Source of the DNA: Gemmatimonadota bacterium
Lineage (GTDB): Bacteria; Gemmatimonadota; Gemmatimonadetes; Gemmatimonadales; GWC2-71-9
DNA length: 57,630 nucleotides
Direction: 5' to 3'
Assembly (NCBI GenBank): GCA_003222135.1
Contig: QHUM01000046.1
Coordinates: 65,664 to 123,293, forward strand
Shown here in pieces: positions 1 through 9,147 of this stretch. Below the pieces are notes generated by a model. That model had not been told where the DNA came from and ran no database searches. It saw nothing but the letters and a program-made list of their open reading frames with translations. Positions within the stretch are counted from its first letter, which is position 1. Each line of letters opens with the position of its first letter. The translations under genes and the position numbers were made by a program.

Positions 1-2
1 GG

Positions 3-206
3 ATCGACGCCCGCGGTCTCCCGATCACCCGCGCATTCCTCCGCACCCCGGACGGGCGCATGCTGGACCTGGGCACGCTGGGGGGCGAGCACAGCTCGGC
101 TGCGGCCCTGTCCGAAGAGGTCGGCGGCACGCTGTGGATCGCCGGGCACAGTCACGATGCGGCCGCCCGCATGCGCGCCGTCTTGTGGGCCGTACGCCTC
201 GGATAA
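3..206 (+). CDS. HAF-repeat protein, 3' end only
   Basis: Only the last 67 codons are present; the frame is open from the window edge and ends at TAA. The segment reads MLDLGTLGGEHSSA followed by a second glycine-rich stretch with LWIAGHS. This matches the HAF extracellular repeat (DLGTLGG.xS.A...G.VVG), a short beta-propeller-like repeat of secreted proteins of unknown function. The missing N-terminal part should carry further repeats and probably a signal peptide. Short distance to the next gene does not by itself show co-transcription. Confidence 0.6.
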   Translation: MDARGLPITRAFLRTPDGRMLDLGTLGGEHSSAAALSEEVGGTLWIAGHSHDAAARMRAVLWAVRLG

Positions 207-287
207 CGAGGCTTGACTGGAACACTCTGGCGCCGTCGTTTACACCGACTCGAAACATCCCCTGGGAGACTCCAACGGAGGCGGAGC

Positions 288-710
288 ATGCGATTCTCGA
301 TTCCGAGACTGGCGCTGGCGCTCGGCGCGGCGGCGTTGCTGCCCGGCGTGACGCACGGTCAAGCGAGCAAGCCGGCGAAGGTGAAAATCACGACGCCCGC
401 CAACGGCGCCACCGTGAGCGGACCCGTGAAGGTCACGCTCCAGGCCACTGGTGTGGAGATCGTTCCGGCCACGGATGAGCGTCCCGGCACGGGGCATCAT
501 CATCTGTTCGTCGATCACGATCTGACGCCCGTCGACGACACGATTCCGCGCGGCGTGACCGGAATTCTGCACCTCGGTCGCGGGCAGACCGAGTTCGTGC
601 TGGACTCGCTGAAACCCGGCCCGCACCGCGTGATCGCCGTGGTCGCGAACTGGAAGCACATTCCCTTGAAGCCGCTCGTCGTCGACACAGTGAGGTTCAC
701 GGTGAAGTAG
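288..710 (+). CDS. DUF4399 domain exported protein
   Basis: A 140-residue protein. The start is ATG 288, preceded by CGGAGG; an in-frame ATG at 213 would put a basic non-signal extension in front of a good signal peptide (residues 1-24, hydrophobic LALALGAAALL, cut near THGQA). The mature part has the features of DUF4399: a strand-rich fold opening with ITTPANGATVSGPVKVTL and the histidine motif GTGHHHLFVD, and closing with PGPHRVIAVVANWKHIPL. The HHH cluster could bind metal, but that is inference. It lies 25 bp before lctP and may be transcribed with it. Function unknown. Confidence 0.7.
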   Translation: MRFSIPRLALALGAAALLPGVTHGQASKPAKVKITTPANGATVSGPVKVTLQATGVEIVPATDERPGTGHHHLFVDHDLTPVDDTIPRGVTGILHLGRGQTEFVLDSLKPGPHRVIAVVANWKHIPLKPLVVDTVRFTVK

Positions 711-735
711 CGGGCCCACAATTAAGGAGAGCGCC

Positions 736-2409
736 ATGACCTGGACGCAGGTCTACGATCCGCTGAACAGCTGGATCCTCTCCACTCTCGTGGCGGCATT
801 GCCGATCCTGGTGCTGTTCGGCATGCTGGCGGGGCTGCGGGTGAAGCCGCACTGGTGTGCGATTGGCGGCGCCGCCACGGCCGTCCTGGTCGCGGTCGGC
901 GTCTTCGGGATGCCGGTGCAGCTCGCGGGCATGAGCTTTCTGTACGGGGTGGCATTCGGCGTCGTGAAGATCGCCTGGATCGTCCTGGCAGCCGTCTACT
1001 TGTACGACATCTCCGTCCACACCGGCCAGTTCGAGATCATGAAGGAGTCGGTCGCGGGGATCACGCCGGACCGCCGACTTCAGCTCTTGCTCGTCGCGTT
1101 CTGCTTCGGCGCGTTCATCGAGGGCGCGGCGGGGTTCGGGGCTCCAGTCGCGATCGCCGGGGCCTTCATGATCGGCCTCGGATTCAAGCCGTTCCACGCG
1201 GCGGCGCTCAATCTCATCGCCAACACGTCGCCGGTGGCGTGGGGCGCCATCGGGACCCCGGTGCACACGCTGGCCGCGGTGTCGGGTCTGCCGGAGTCCG
1301 ACCTCAGCGCGATGATCGGCCGCATCCTCCCCATCACGGGCGTCATCGTCCCCTTCTGGCTGGTGCGTGCGATGGTGGGGTGGGCTGAGACCTTCGAGGT
1401 GCTGCCCGCCATCCTGGTGGTCGGGGCATCGTTCAGCCTGACGCAGTATCTCTGGTCCAATCACGTAGACTCGAACCTCGTCGACATCGCGGGCGGCGTC
1501 GTCTCGCTGCTCGCGACGGTCGCCTTCCTCCGGTTCTGGCGGCCCAAGCGCATCTGGCGATTCGAGGACGAGCGGGCGGCGGCGCCGGTGGGGCAGGGGA
1601 GAGGCAATCCCACGGCGCCGCCCAGGTACACGGGCTGGCAGATCGCCAAGGCCTGGATGCCGTTCGCGATCCTGTCGCTCACCGTGCTCGTGTGGGGTCT
1701 GCCGGCGATCAAGGGTGCCATCAACAAGGCCACGACGCCGGTCTGGAACGTCCCGCTGCTGCACAACGCCGTGACGCGCGCCGCCCCAGTAGTGACGAAG
1801 CTGACGCCGGAGGCGGCGCGGTACGATTTCAATTGGCTTTCGGCGACCGGGACGGGATGCTTCATCGCTGCGATCATCGCGGGTCTCGTGCTTGGCGTGG
1901 GGCCGGTCCAACTCGCGAAGATTTTCTGGTACACGCTGAAGCGCATGAAGCTGGCGGTCATCGCCATCTCCTTCATGCTGGGATTAGGGTACACGACGCG
2001 CTATTCGGGCCTGGATGCCGTGCTCGGCCTGGCGTTCACGCGGACCGGCTGGCTCTTCCCCTTCTTCGGCACATTCCTGGGCTGGCTCGGCGTAGCGCTC
2101 ACCGGCAGTGACACCTCGTCCAACGCGCTGTTCGGTAGCCTGCAACGCATCACCGCTCAGCAGCTCAACCTCGACCCGATCCTGATGTGCGCGGCCAACT
2201 CGGCCGGCGGCGTGATGGGCAAGATGGTGGACGCGCAATCGATCACCGTGGCGACCTCGGCGACGAATCAGGTGGGCAACGAAGGGATGATCTTCCGGCA
2301 CGTGTTCTGGCATTCGATCGCGCTGGGTGCGATCGTCGGACTGATCGTGTTGCTGTATGCGTACGTCTTCCCGGCCGCCGTGCCGCACGGGCTGACGATC
2401 GTGAAATGA
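736..2409 (+). CDS. lctP: L-lactate permease family transporter
   Basis: A 557-residue integral membrane protein with about a dozen hydrophobic segments, full length for the LctP (TC 2.A.14) family, which imports L-lactate, D-lactate or glycolate with protons. Family signatures visible include FIEGAAGFGAPVAI near residue 125, NTSPVAWGAIGTPV near 165 and LTGSDTSSNALFG near 455. A good ribosome site (AAGGAG) lies 8 bases before the ATG. The stop overlaps the glcD start, so permease and oxidase subunits appear translationally coupled: uptake followed by oxidation of a 2-hydroxy acid. Which acid is carried cannot be read from the sequence. Confidence 0.9.
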   Translation: MTWTQVYDPLNSWILSTLVAALPILVLFGMLAGLRVKPHWCAIGGAATAVLVAVGVFGMPVQLAGMSFLYGVAFGVVKIAWIVLAAVYLYDISVHTGQFEIMKESVAGITPDRRLQLLLVAFCFGAFIEGAAGFGAPVAIAGAFMIGLGFKPFHAAALNLIANTSPVAWGAIGTPVHTLAAVSGLPESDLSAMIGRILPITGVIVPFWLVRAMVGWAETFEVLPAILVVGASFSLTQYLWSNHVDSNLVDIAGGVVSLLATVAFLRFWRPKRIWRFEDERAAAPVGQGRGNPTAPPRYTGWQIAKAWMPFAILSLTVLVWGLPAIKGAINKATTPVWNVPLLHNAVTRAAPVVTKLTPEAARYDFNWLSATGTGCFIAAIIAGLVLGVGPVQLAKIFWYTLKRMKLAVIAISFMLGLGYTTRYSGLDAVLGLAFTRTGWLFPFFGTFLGWLGVALTGSDTSSNALFGSLQRITAQQLNLDPILMCAANSAGGVMGKMVDAQSITVATSATNQVGNEGMIFRHVFWHSIALGAIVGLIVLLYAYVFPAAVPHGLTIVK

Positions 2410-3854
2410 TGGACCCCCGCATTCTGGATCGGTTTCGGGCCATCGTCGGCGGCGACGGGCTGCTCACGGAGCCGGAGCAGTTGCGCACCTACGAGTGCGA
2501 CGGCCTGACGAATTTCCGCGTGCTGCCGTCCGCGGTCGTGCTGCCGACCACGACGGAACAGGTCCAGGCCACCGTGCGCGTTTGTCACGAAGCGCACATC
2601 CCTTTCGTGGCGCGCGGCTCGGGTACCGGCCTCTCCGGCGGCGCCCTGCCGATCGAGCACGGCATCGTCATCAGCCTGGCGCGCATGGTTCGCATCCTGG
2701 AGGTCGATATACCGAACGCGCGGGTCGTGGTAGAGCCGGGCGTGCTCAACCTGAGCGTGACCGAGGCGGTTGCGCCGGCCTACTTCTATGCCCCCGATCC
2801 TTCCTCGCAGCAGGTGTGCTCGATCGGCGGCAACGTCGCCGAGAATTCGGGGGGCGCCCACTGCCTCAAGTACGGGTTTACCACTACGCACGTCCTCGGT
2901 CTGGAGGTGGTGCTTCCGGACGGCTCGCTCGTGCACCTGGGCGGCACGACGCTCGATCGACCGGGATATGATTTGTGCGGTGTGTTCGTCGGGTCCGAAG
3001 GCACCCTGGGAATCGCGACGAAGGTGATTCTTCGCGTGGTGCGGCGACCCGCGCTGATCCAGACGCTGCTCGCGGCGTTCAATTCGACCAACGAGGCCGG
3101 GGCGGCGGTCAGTGGGATCATCGCCGCCGGCGTCCTGCCCGCGGCAATCGAGATGATGGACAACCTGGCCATCCAGGCGGCCGAAGCGGCGGTGCACGCG
3201 AACTATCCGGACTGCGGCGGCCTCCTCCTGGTCGAGCTCGACGGGCCCGCCGCGGAGGTCGCCGCCCTCATGACGCAGGTGCGCGCGATCTGCACGTCCT
3301 GCGGCGCCTGGGAACTCCGGGTGGCGCAGTCGGAGGAGGAGCGCGCCGCGGTGTGGAAAGGCCGCAAGGCTGCCTTCGCCGCCATGGGGCGGATCTCGCC
3401 CAACTACATCGTGCAAGACGGCGTCATCCCACGCACGGCCCTGCCCGAGGTGATGAGCGAAATCGCGCGGCTCAGCGGGCAGGCCGGGCTCCGCGTGGCC
3501 AACGTGTTTCACGCGGGCGACGGCAACCTGCACCCCCTGGTGCTGTACGACGCCCGCATCGAGGGCCAGGAGCGGCGCGCCGAGCGGCTCGCCTTCAGCA
3601 TCCTGGAGCTGTGCGTCAAGGCCGGGGGCTCGATCACCGGCGAGCACGGCGTCGGTGAGGAGAAGAAGGCGTTCATGTCGGTGATGTTCGCCGAGCCGGA
3701 TCTCGACACCATGCAGCGGGTGCGCTGCGCTTTCGATCCCGAGCGGTTGTCGAATCCCACCAAGGTGTTCCCGCGGCCCCGCCTGTGCGCGGAAAAGCCG
3801 GGCCCCTACCAGCCGCATCCGCTCGAGACGGCGGGGATCGCGCAGCTCTTCTGA
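2406..3854 (+). CDS. glcD: Glycolate oxidase FAD subunit GlcD
   Basis: A 482-residue FAD-linked oxidase with a PCMH-type FAD-binding domain (FVARGSGTGLSGGALP near residue 65, SIGGNVAENSGG near 140) and the C-terminal FAD-oxidase domain with HAGDGNLHPL near 370 and TGEHGVGEEK near 410. It is the catalytic subunit that oxidises glycolate, or D-lactate in close relatives, passing electrons through the GlcF iron-sulfur centres. Two adjacent ATGs (2406, 2409) can start it; both overlap the lctP stop. Next to a lactate permease, D-lactate is as likely a substrate as glycolate. Confidence 0.88.
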   Translation: MMDPRILDRFRAIVGGDGLLTEPEQLRTYECDGLTNFRVLPSAVVLPTTTEQVQATVRVCHEAHIPFVARGSGTGLSGGALPIEHGIVISLARMVRILEVDIPNARVVVEPGVLNLSVTEAVAPAYFYAPDPSSQQVCSIGGNVAENSGGAHCLKYGFTTTHVLGLEVVLPDGSLVHLGGTTLDRPGYDLCGVFVGSEGTLGIATKVILRVVRRPALIQTLLAAFNSTNEAGAAVSGIIAAGVLPAAIEMMDNLAIQAAEAAVHANYPDCGGLLLVELDGPAAEVAALMTQVRAICTSCGAWELRVAQSEEERAAVWKGRKAAFAAMGRISPNYIVQDGVIPRTALPEVMSEIARLSGQAGLRVANVFHAGDGNLHPLVLYDARIEGQERRAERLAFSILELCVKAGGSITGEHGVGEEKKAFMSVMFAEPDLDTMQRVRCAFDPERLSNPTKVFPRPRLCAEKPGPYQPHPLETAGIAQLF

Positions 3855-5029
3855 CGCGTGGCCCGGCGCGCGTCGTCGAGCCCGGCAGCGTGGACGACGT
3901 GGCGACGCTGTTGCGGGACGCGAGCCGCGACGGTCAGGCAGTGATTCCCCAGGGTGGCGGGACGAAGCTCGACTGGGGCCAGCCGCCGCGACGTGCCGAC
4001 CTCATGCTCTCCACGGCGCGGCTCGACCGAGTGCTGGAGCATGCCTGGGCCGACATGACGGCGACGGTCGAGGCTGGCTGCACGGTCGCGCGGTTGCAGC
4101 ACTCCCTGGCCGAGCACGGGCAGCGGCTCGCGTGCGATCCGCTCTGGCCCGAGCGCGCGACCATCGGCGGGATCCTCGCCACCAACGACAACGGGACGCT
4201 GCGCGCGCGGTTCGGTGGGCTGCGTGACTTGATCATCGGGGTCACGCTCGTTCTGCCCGACGGTACCGTGGCGAAGAGCGGTGGCAAGGTGGTGAAGAAC
4301 GTGGCCGGCTATGACCTGCCGAAGCTCGCGACCGGATCGTTTGGAACGCTCGCCGTGATCACGCAGGCGGTGTTCCGGCTGCACCCGCTTCCCCACGAGA
4401 CCCGCACGCTCACGTTCGCCGCCACGCGCGTGGAGCCGCTGTGCGAGCTGGCGCTCGCCATCCAGGGCTCGCAGCTCGCGTTCGTGTCGTTGCAAGTACG
4501 GGCCGACGGATCGGCCGAGCCGGCGCTCGACGTGGGCTTCGAGGGGGAGCGGGCGGGGCTGGACTCGCAGCAGGACGAGCTGCTGCGGCTCGCCGCGAAA
4601 CTGAGGCGGGTCGATCCTCCTCCAGCCGTGTGGCGCACCCGTGAGGAGCTGTGGCAGGGCACGGAGCCGGCGGTCACCGGGACATTCAGCGTGTTGCCGA
4701 CCGAGCTCCGAGCGTTCTGCGCGCAGGTCCACGAGGTCAGCACGGCACCTGCGCTCGGTTGGCGGGTGGTGGCGCAGGGCGTGGGAGTCGGGCACTTCCG
4801 CTTGGAAGGCGCCACGTCCGACGCGCTGGTCGCGCCGTTGCAGCGGCTGCGGGCGGCGGCGGAACGGCGGGGCGGCACGCTCGTGGTGCTGGTGGGCCCG
4901 GAGGACCTGAAGGCGCGGCTCGACGTGTGGGGCTCGCCGGGCGACGCGCTGCCGCTGTTCCAACGCGTCAAGCAACAACTCGACCCACAAGGGACCCTCT
5001 CCCCCGGTCGGTTCGTCGGAGGCCTGTGA
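3785..5029 (+). CDS. glcE: Glycolate oxidase FAD-binding subunit GlcE
   Basis: A second, shorter PCMH-type FAD-binding protein, up to 414 residues. Recognisable parts are QAVIPQGGGTKLDWG, ATIGGILATNDNG and KSGGKVVKNVAGYDLPKL, typical of GlcE. It supplies the second flavin site of the GlcDEF complex. The start is uncertain: GTG 3785 gives a 70-bp overlap with glcD, whereas homology to the family begins only around TRGPARVVEPGSVDDV (from about 3854), so a CTG at 3851 or a later GTG could be the true start. The stop overlaps the glcF ATG by one base. Confidence 0.85.
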   Translation: MRGKAGPLPAASARDGGDRAALLTRGPARVVEPGSVDDVATLLRDASRDGQAVIPQGGGTKLDWGQPPRRADLMLSTARLDRVLEHAWADMTATVEAGCTVARLQHSLAEHGQRLACDPLWPERATIGGILATNDNGTLRARFGGLRDLIIGVTLVLPDGTVAKSGGKVVKNVAGYDLPKLATGSFGTLAVITQAVFRLHPLPHETRTLTFAATRVEPLCELALAIQGSQLAFVSLQVRADGSAEPALDVGFEGERAGLDSQQDELLRLAAKLRRVDPPPAVWRTREELWQGTEPAVTGTFSVLPTELRAFCAQVHEVSTAPALGWRVVAQGVGVGHFRLEGATSDALVAPLQRLRAAAERRGGTLVVLVGPEDLKARLDVWGSPGDALPLFQRVKQQLDPQGTLSPGRFVGGL

Positions 5030-6369
5030 TGTCGCCGGTATCGATCTTCGACGAGCATCACCCGCCCGCGGCGGCACTGATCGACCAGTGTGTGCACTGC
5101 GGCTTCTGCCTCCCCACCTGCCCGACCTACTTCACCTGGCGTGAGGAAATGGATTCCCCGCGCGGGCGCATCTACTTGATGAAGCTCGGCACCGAAGGCA
5201 CCGCGCAGATGACCGATACCTTCGTCGGCCATTTCGACCACTGCCTCGGCTGCATGGCGTGTCTCACTGCGTGCCCATCGGGCGTGCAGTACGACAAGCT
5301 GATCGAAGCGACCCGCGCGCAGATCGAGCGTCATTACTCGCGCTCGTTCGCCGATCGCCTGTTCCGCCGGATGATCTTCGCGCTATTTCCATATCCGGGG
5401 CGGCTGCGCGCCCTGACCGTGCCCCTCTGGCTGTACCAGCGCTCGGGCCTGCGCGCGCTGGCGCATCGCCTCGGGCTGCTGGCGCTGCTCCCGGCGCGGC
5501 TCTCCGCCATGGAGTCGCTGCTCCCCCAGCTGACACTGGGGCGGGGCACGCGCCTGCCGCCGCGCATTCCGGCGCAGGGCGCGTCCCGCCGCCGCGTGGG
5601 CTTGTTACTGGGCTGCGTGCAGCGCGTCTTGTTTGCCGAGGTGAATGCGGCGACCGCGCGTGTGCTCGCCGCGGAAGGCTGCGAAGTCATCGTCCCTCCC
5701 GGGCAGGGCTGCTGCGGCGCGCTGATGGTGCATGCGGGCATGGAGCAGCAGGCGCTCGACGCGGCACGTCGCCTGATCGACGCGTTCGCCGGCGCCGAGG
5801 TGGATACCATCGTGACCAACGCCGCCGGGTGCGGCTCCACTATGAAGGAATACGCCCACTTGCTGCGGGATGATCCGCAGTACGCGGAGCGAGCTCGAAC
5901 GCTCGGCGCCAAGTGTCGCGACGTCTCCGAGGTGCTCGCCGAGCTCGAGCCCCGGGCGCCGCGCCATCCGCTGCGGGCGCCGCTGCGCGTAGCGTATCAC
6001 GACGCCTGCCACTTACAGCACGCGCAGAACGTACGCCTGCAACCCCGCCGCCTGCTCAGTGACATTCCCGGGCTCGAGCTGATGGAGATCGCGGACGCCG
6101 CCCTCTGCTGCGGCTCGGCGGGGATCTTCAATCTGATCGAGCCGCGCGCGGCCGCGGACTTGGGCGATCGCAAAGTCCGGGCCTGCCTCGCGACCGATCC
6201 CGACGTGATCGTCTCCGGGAATCCGGGCTGCCTGCTGCAGCTCCGCGCCGGCCTGGCGCGGGTGGGGCGTACGATACCGGTTTTGCACACGATCCAACTG
6301 CTCGACTATTCGCTGCGGGGGATGACGCACAACGTAGTAGGGGCGCAGCATGCTGCGCCCCTACGGTAG
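5029..6369 (+). CDS. glcF: Glycolate oxidase iron-sulfur subunit GlcF
   Basis: A 446-residue protein with two N-terminal 4Fe-4S ferredoxin motifs (CVHCGFCLPTCP near residue 20, CLGCMACLTACP near 72) and two C-terminal CCG domains (GCCGALMVHAG and CCGSAGIFN). It carries electrons from GlcD/GlcE to the quinone pool. GGAGG lies 6 bases before the ATG, which overlaps the glcE TGA. The last ten codons (VVGAQHAAPLR) lie within the 28-bp palindrome at 6337-6364, so the C-terminus and stop seem to have been supplied by an inserted repeat; see findings. Confidence 0.88.
   Translation: MSPVSIFDEHHPPAAALIDQCVHCGFCLPTCPTYFTWREEMDSPRGRIYLMKLGTEGTAQMTDTFVGHFDHCLGCMACLTACPSGVQYDKLIEATRAQIERHYSRSFADRLFRRMIFALFPYPGRLRALTVPLWLYQRSGLRALAHRLGLLALLPARLSAMESLLPQLTLGRGTRLPPRIPAQGASRRRVGLLLGCVQRVLFAEVNAATARVLAAEGCEVIVPPGQGCCGALMVHAGMEQQALDAARRLIDAFAGAEVDTIVTNAAGCGSTMKEYAHLLRDDPQYAERARTLGAKCRDVSEVLAELEPRAPRHPLRAPLRVAYHDACHLQHAQNVRLQPRRLLSDIPGLELMEIADAALCCGSAGIFNLIEPRAAADLGDRKVRACLATDPDVIVSGNPGCLLQLRAGLARVGRTIPVLHTIQLLDYSLRGMTHNVVGAQHAAPLR
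6337..6364. repeat. Perfect 28-bp palindrome at glcF 3' end
   Basis: GTAGGGGCGCAGCA is followed immediately by its reverse complement, giving a perfect 14+14 palindrome centred on 6350/6351. It sits across the end of glcF and faces a convergent gene that stops at 6398. It may act as a bidirectional terminator (no T-tract on either side) or be a dispersed REP-like element. Short GTAG repeats flank it on both sides. Confidence 0.8.
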
Positions 6370-6397
6370 ACCCTACATCCCTACGCGAGACTCTGTG

Positions 6398-7762
6398 TTA
6401 CCCTCTGGCGCCGGCGCGCACCTCCGCCGGCTGCCAGATGCTGATCTTGCGCGTCTCGGGCATCAAGAACAGGCCGAGCAGGAACGCCACTGCCGGCACA
6501 GCGATGGGATAGACCAGGGCGTGGCCCAGGCTCTGCGACATGGATAGCCCCGCGTTCTGCGCGGTCACGTACGCCGCGGTCGTGATGACGGGCACCAGTC
6601 CGCCACCCCAGCCGTTGCCGATGTGATAGGGCACGGACACGGAGGAGTACCGGATGCGCGCCGGAAAGTATTCGGCGAGGAACGCGCCGATCGGGCCGTA
6701 CACCATCCCCACGTAGCTGACCATGATCGCGACGATCAAGATCGCCACCGGATAGTTGATGTTGGCCGGGTTGGCGGCGTTGCCCAACGCCATATAGAGC
6801 GGGTAGTACGTGACGGCCGCGAGGAAGAAGCCACCGAGGATGATCGGCTTCCGGCCGATGCGGTCCGAGAGCCAGCCGAAGAAGATGAGGGACGGCGTGG
6901 CGAGCAGCAGCGCGGCACCCGTGATGAGGGCCGGGTGCAGCACGTCAGGCTTCTGCACCTGCTGGATGAAATACAGCGCCCAGAACTGGCCGCTGTACCA
7001 TACCACCCCCTCGCCGATCACCACGATGCTCGCGATGAGTACGTATCTGATGTTCTGACTCCAGAACGCCTCGCGCCACGGATTTCTCGACGTTTGCCCC
7101 TTGGCCTTGATGGCCTGGAAGATCGGCGTCTCCTGGAGCTGCAGTCGGATGTAGATGGCGATCGCGACCATGAGCAGCGAGAGCAGGAACGGGATGCGCC
7201 ATCCCCATGCGTTGAACGCTTCGGTCCCCAATATCTGACGCGTGGCGATGATGACGAGCAGGGACACGACGATTCCGAGCGTCGGCGAGGTTTGGAGCCA
7301 GCCAGTGTAGTAGCCCCGTTTCTCATCCGGCGCGTGCTCCGCGACATAGGTGATCGCGCCGCCGTACTCGCCGCCCAGGCACAGCCCCTGGATCAGGCGC
7401 AGGAACAAGAGGATGAAGCCCGCCGCCGCGCCGATCTTGGCGTAGCTCGGGACGATGCCGATGAGCGCCGTGGACACTCCCATGCCGCTCAAGGTGATGA
7501 GGAAGGTGTACTTGCGGCCCACGATGTCGCCGACGCGGCCGAACACGAAGGCCCCGAGCGGCCGGATCAGGAACCCGGCGGTGAACGTCCCTACGGTGCG
7601 GATGAGCGCGCCTCCACCGGGACCCTGCTCGAAGAACTTGACCGACAGGAGGGCGGCGAGGCTCCCGAAGATGTAGAAGTCGTACCACTCGATCACGTTG
7701 CCAACTGCCGCCGCGATGACGACGCGACGCAGTTCCTTCATGGACAGCGCAGGAGCGGTCAT
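6398..7762 (-). CDS. MFS transporter, metabolite:H+ symporter (MHS) family
   Basis: A 454-residue, 12-segment major facilitator. The N-terminal GNVIEWYDFYIFG and the loop LIRPLGAFVFGRVGDIVGRK are signatures of the MHS family (proline/betaine, dicarboxylate and 2-oxo acid symporters such as ProP, KgtP, ShiA). GGGAG lies just before the ATG. It is the last gene of a minus-strand run after the NagB-LmbE fusion, a histidine kinase and a response regulator (73-bp gap), so the two-component pair may control it. The substrate cannot be told from the sequence; an organic acid is likely given the family. Confidence 0.88.
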   Translation of the reverse strand: MTAPALSMKELRRVVIAAAVGNVIEWYDFYIFGSLAALLSVKFFEQGPGGGALIRTVGTFTAGFLIRPLGAFVFGRVGDIVGRKYTFLITLSGMGVSTALIGIVPSYAKIGAAAGFILLFLRLIQGLCLGGEYGGAITYVAEHAPDEKRGYYTGWLQTSPTLGIVVSLLVIIATRQILGTEAFNAWGWRIPFLLSLLMVAIAIYIRLQLQETPIFQAIKAKGQTSRNPWREAFWSQNIRYVLIASIVVIGEGVVWYSGQFWALYFIQQVQKPDVLHPALITGAALLLATPSLIFFGWLSDRIGRKPIILGGFFLAAVTYYPLYMALGNAANPANINYPVAILIVAIMVSYVGMVYGPIGAFLAEYFPARIRYSSVSVPYHIGNGWGGGLVPVITTAAYVTAQNAGLSMSQSLGHALVYPIAVPAVAFLLGLFLMPETRKISIWQPAEVRAGARG

Positions 7763-7835
7763 AACTCCCTCGGGCCGGTGGTGGAGGCTTGAGTTTCCGG
7801 CTGGAACTACACCTTGTCAAGTACAGATGAGTGAC

Positions 7836-8450
7836 CTAGCGGGGCGGGCCGTGCGCGTACTTGAGCGCCGCCTCCGTGCGGTTCTTCACGCCCAGCTTCG
7901 AGAAGAGATGCTGCACATGGAACTTGACGGTGTTGTCCGAGAGGCCGAGCCGCTGCGCGATCTGGGGGTTGGTGAGCCCCGCGGCGACCAGGCGCCAGAC
8001 CTCGCGCTCGCGCGGCGTCAGGTCGCCGGGGGCACTCGTGGCGCGGCCTTCGATCCACCGCCGAGCCGCCTGCGGGAAGACGAGCTGACCCCCGTGCACC
8101 TGTCGGATGGCCGTGAGGGTCTGCTGTGGCGACTCGGTCTTCAAGGCCAGGCCGTCCGCCCCCGCGTCGAGCGCCGAGCGCATCGAGTCGCCGTCGTTGT
8201 ACGCGGTCAGGACCAGCACCTTGGGTGCGGACGGACGCTCTCGCAGCGCGGCGATGACCTCCGTGCCCTTGATGGTCGTCAGCTCGAGGTCGAGCACCAC
8301 CACATCGGGCTTGTGCTGCTGCACGAGCTTCAACACCTCGGTGCCATCGGTGGTCCAGGCGGCGACCTTGATGTCGGGCTCGCCGTCGAGCAGCGCCCGC
8401 AGCCCCTCGAGCACGATGGCGTGGTCATCCGCCAGCAGGACGCGGATCAC
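7836..8450 (-). CDS. NarL/FixJ-type response regulator
   Basis: A 204-residue regulator: receiver domain (residues 1-120, acidic pair DD at 8-9, phospho-acceptor Asp in VVVLDLELT near 55, conserved Thr/Lys in VLTAY and LALKTES) and a C-terminal LuxR-type helix-turn-helix (LTPREREVWRLVAAGLTNPQ, then NTVKFHVQHLFSKLGV). The start is GTG. It begins 10 bp after the kinase stop, so it is the partner of the HisKA_3 kinase. It would bind DNA as a dimer after phosphorylation; likely targets are its own run and the downstream transporter. Confidence 0.92.
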   Translation of the reverse strand: MIRVLLADDHAIVLEGLRALLDGEPDIKVAAWTTDGTEVLKLVQQHKPDVVVLDLELTTIKGTEVIAALRERPSAPKVLVLTAYNDGDSMRSALDAGADGLALKTESPQQTLTAIRQVHGGQLVFPQAARRWIEGRATSAPGDLTPREREVWRLVAAGLTNPQIAQRLGLSDNTVKFHVQHLFSKLGVKNRTEAALKYAHGPPR

Positions 8451-8460
8451 GGGGCGCGCG

Positions 8461-9147
8461 TCACTCCGCCGGCAGGGTGACGGTCAACGACGTGCCGCGA
8501 CCGGGGGCGCTGTCGATCGCGAACGATCCGCCCAGCATCGCCACGCGATCCTGGATGCCGCGCAGCCCGAAATGCCCACCCTCCACACCGACGTCCGCTT
8601 CGCTCGCCAGCACCCGTTGGGGGTCGAAGCCCCTGCCGTCGTCGGAGACCGTCAGGGCGATGGCGCCGCCGCGCCGATCGACCGTGAGCCGCTGGCGCGA
8701 TGCCCCGGAGTGGCGGTGGCCGTTGGCCAGGGCCTCCTGCAGGATCCGATAGATCGCGATCTTGGTCGGGAGCGCGCAGTCGCCGAGGTCGGTCGGGAGG
8801 TCGAGCTCGATCCCCTGGTCGGTGAGCGTCTCGTGCTGCACGGCCAGCCCTTCGACGATCTCGCCCAAGGCACGCCGCTCGAACCCGGGCGGCCGAAACG
8901 CCCCGATGAAATTGCGGATTTCGCCGAGGGCGCGCTCCAGCAGCTGCACCGCCTGTGCGGCACGCTGCTGCGCCGCGGGATCGCCGGCGAGCGAGCGTTC
9001 CAGCACCTGGAGTTGGGACAGGGCCGCGAAGATGTCCTGCACCGGCCCGTCGTGCATGTCGAGCACGATCCGCTGCAGTTCCCGCTCGCTCGTTGCCAGG
9101 AGACGCCGCGAGGCGGCCCGGGCCTCAGCGTCCCGGGGGGCCGTCAC
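8461..9147 (-). CDS. Sensorless NarX/DegS-type histidine kinase
   Basis: About 228 residues. A HisKA_3 dimerisation/phosphoacceptor segment (IVLDMHDGPVQDIFAALSQL, phosphorylated His in MHDG) is followed by an HATPase_c domain (DDGRGFDP, GHFGLRGIQDR, PGRGTSLTVTLP). There is no transmembrane segment and no room for a sensor domain, so it is cytosolic and must sense through a partner or a short N-terminal coil. GTG 9147 was chosen because it lies inside the last codons of the upstream fusion gene (23-bp overlap) and starts just before the first kinase-like residues; longer readings are only the other frame of that gene. Confidence 0.82.
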   Translation of the reverse strand: MTAPRDAEARAASRRLLATSERELQRIVLDMHDGPVQDIFAALSQLQVLERSLAGDPAAQQRAAQAVQLLERALGEIRNFIGAFRPPGFERRALGEIVEGLAVQHETLTDQGIELDLPTDLGDCALPTKIAIYRILQEALANGHRHSGASRQRLTVDRRGGAIALTVSDDGRGFDPQRVLASEADVGVEGGHFGLRGIQDRVAMLGGSFAIDSAPGRGTSLTVTLPAE

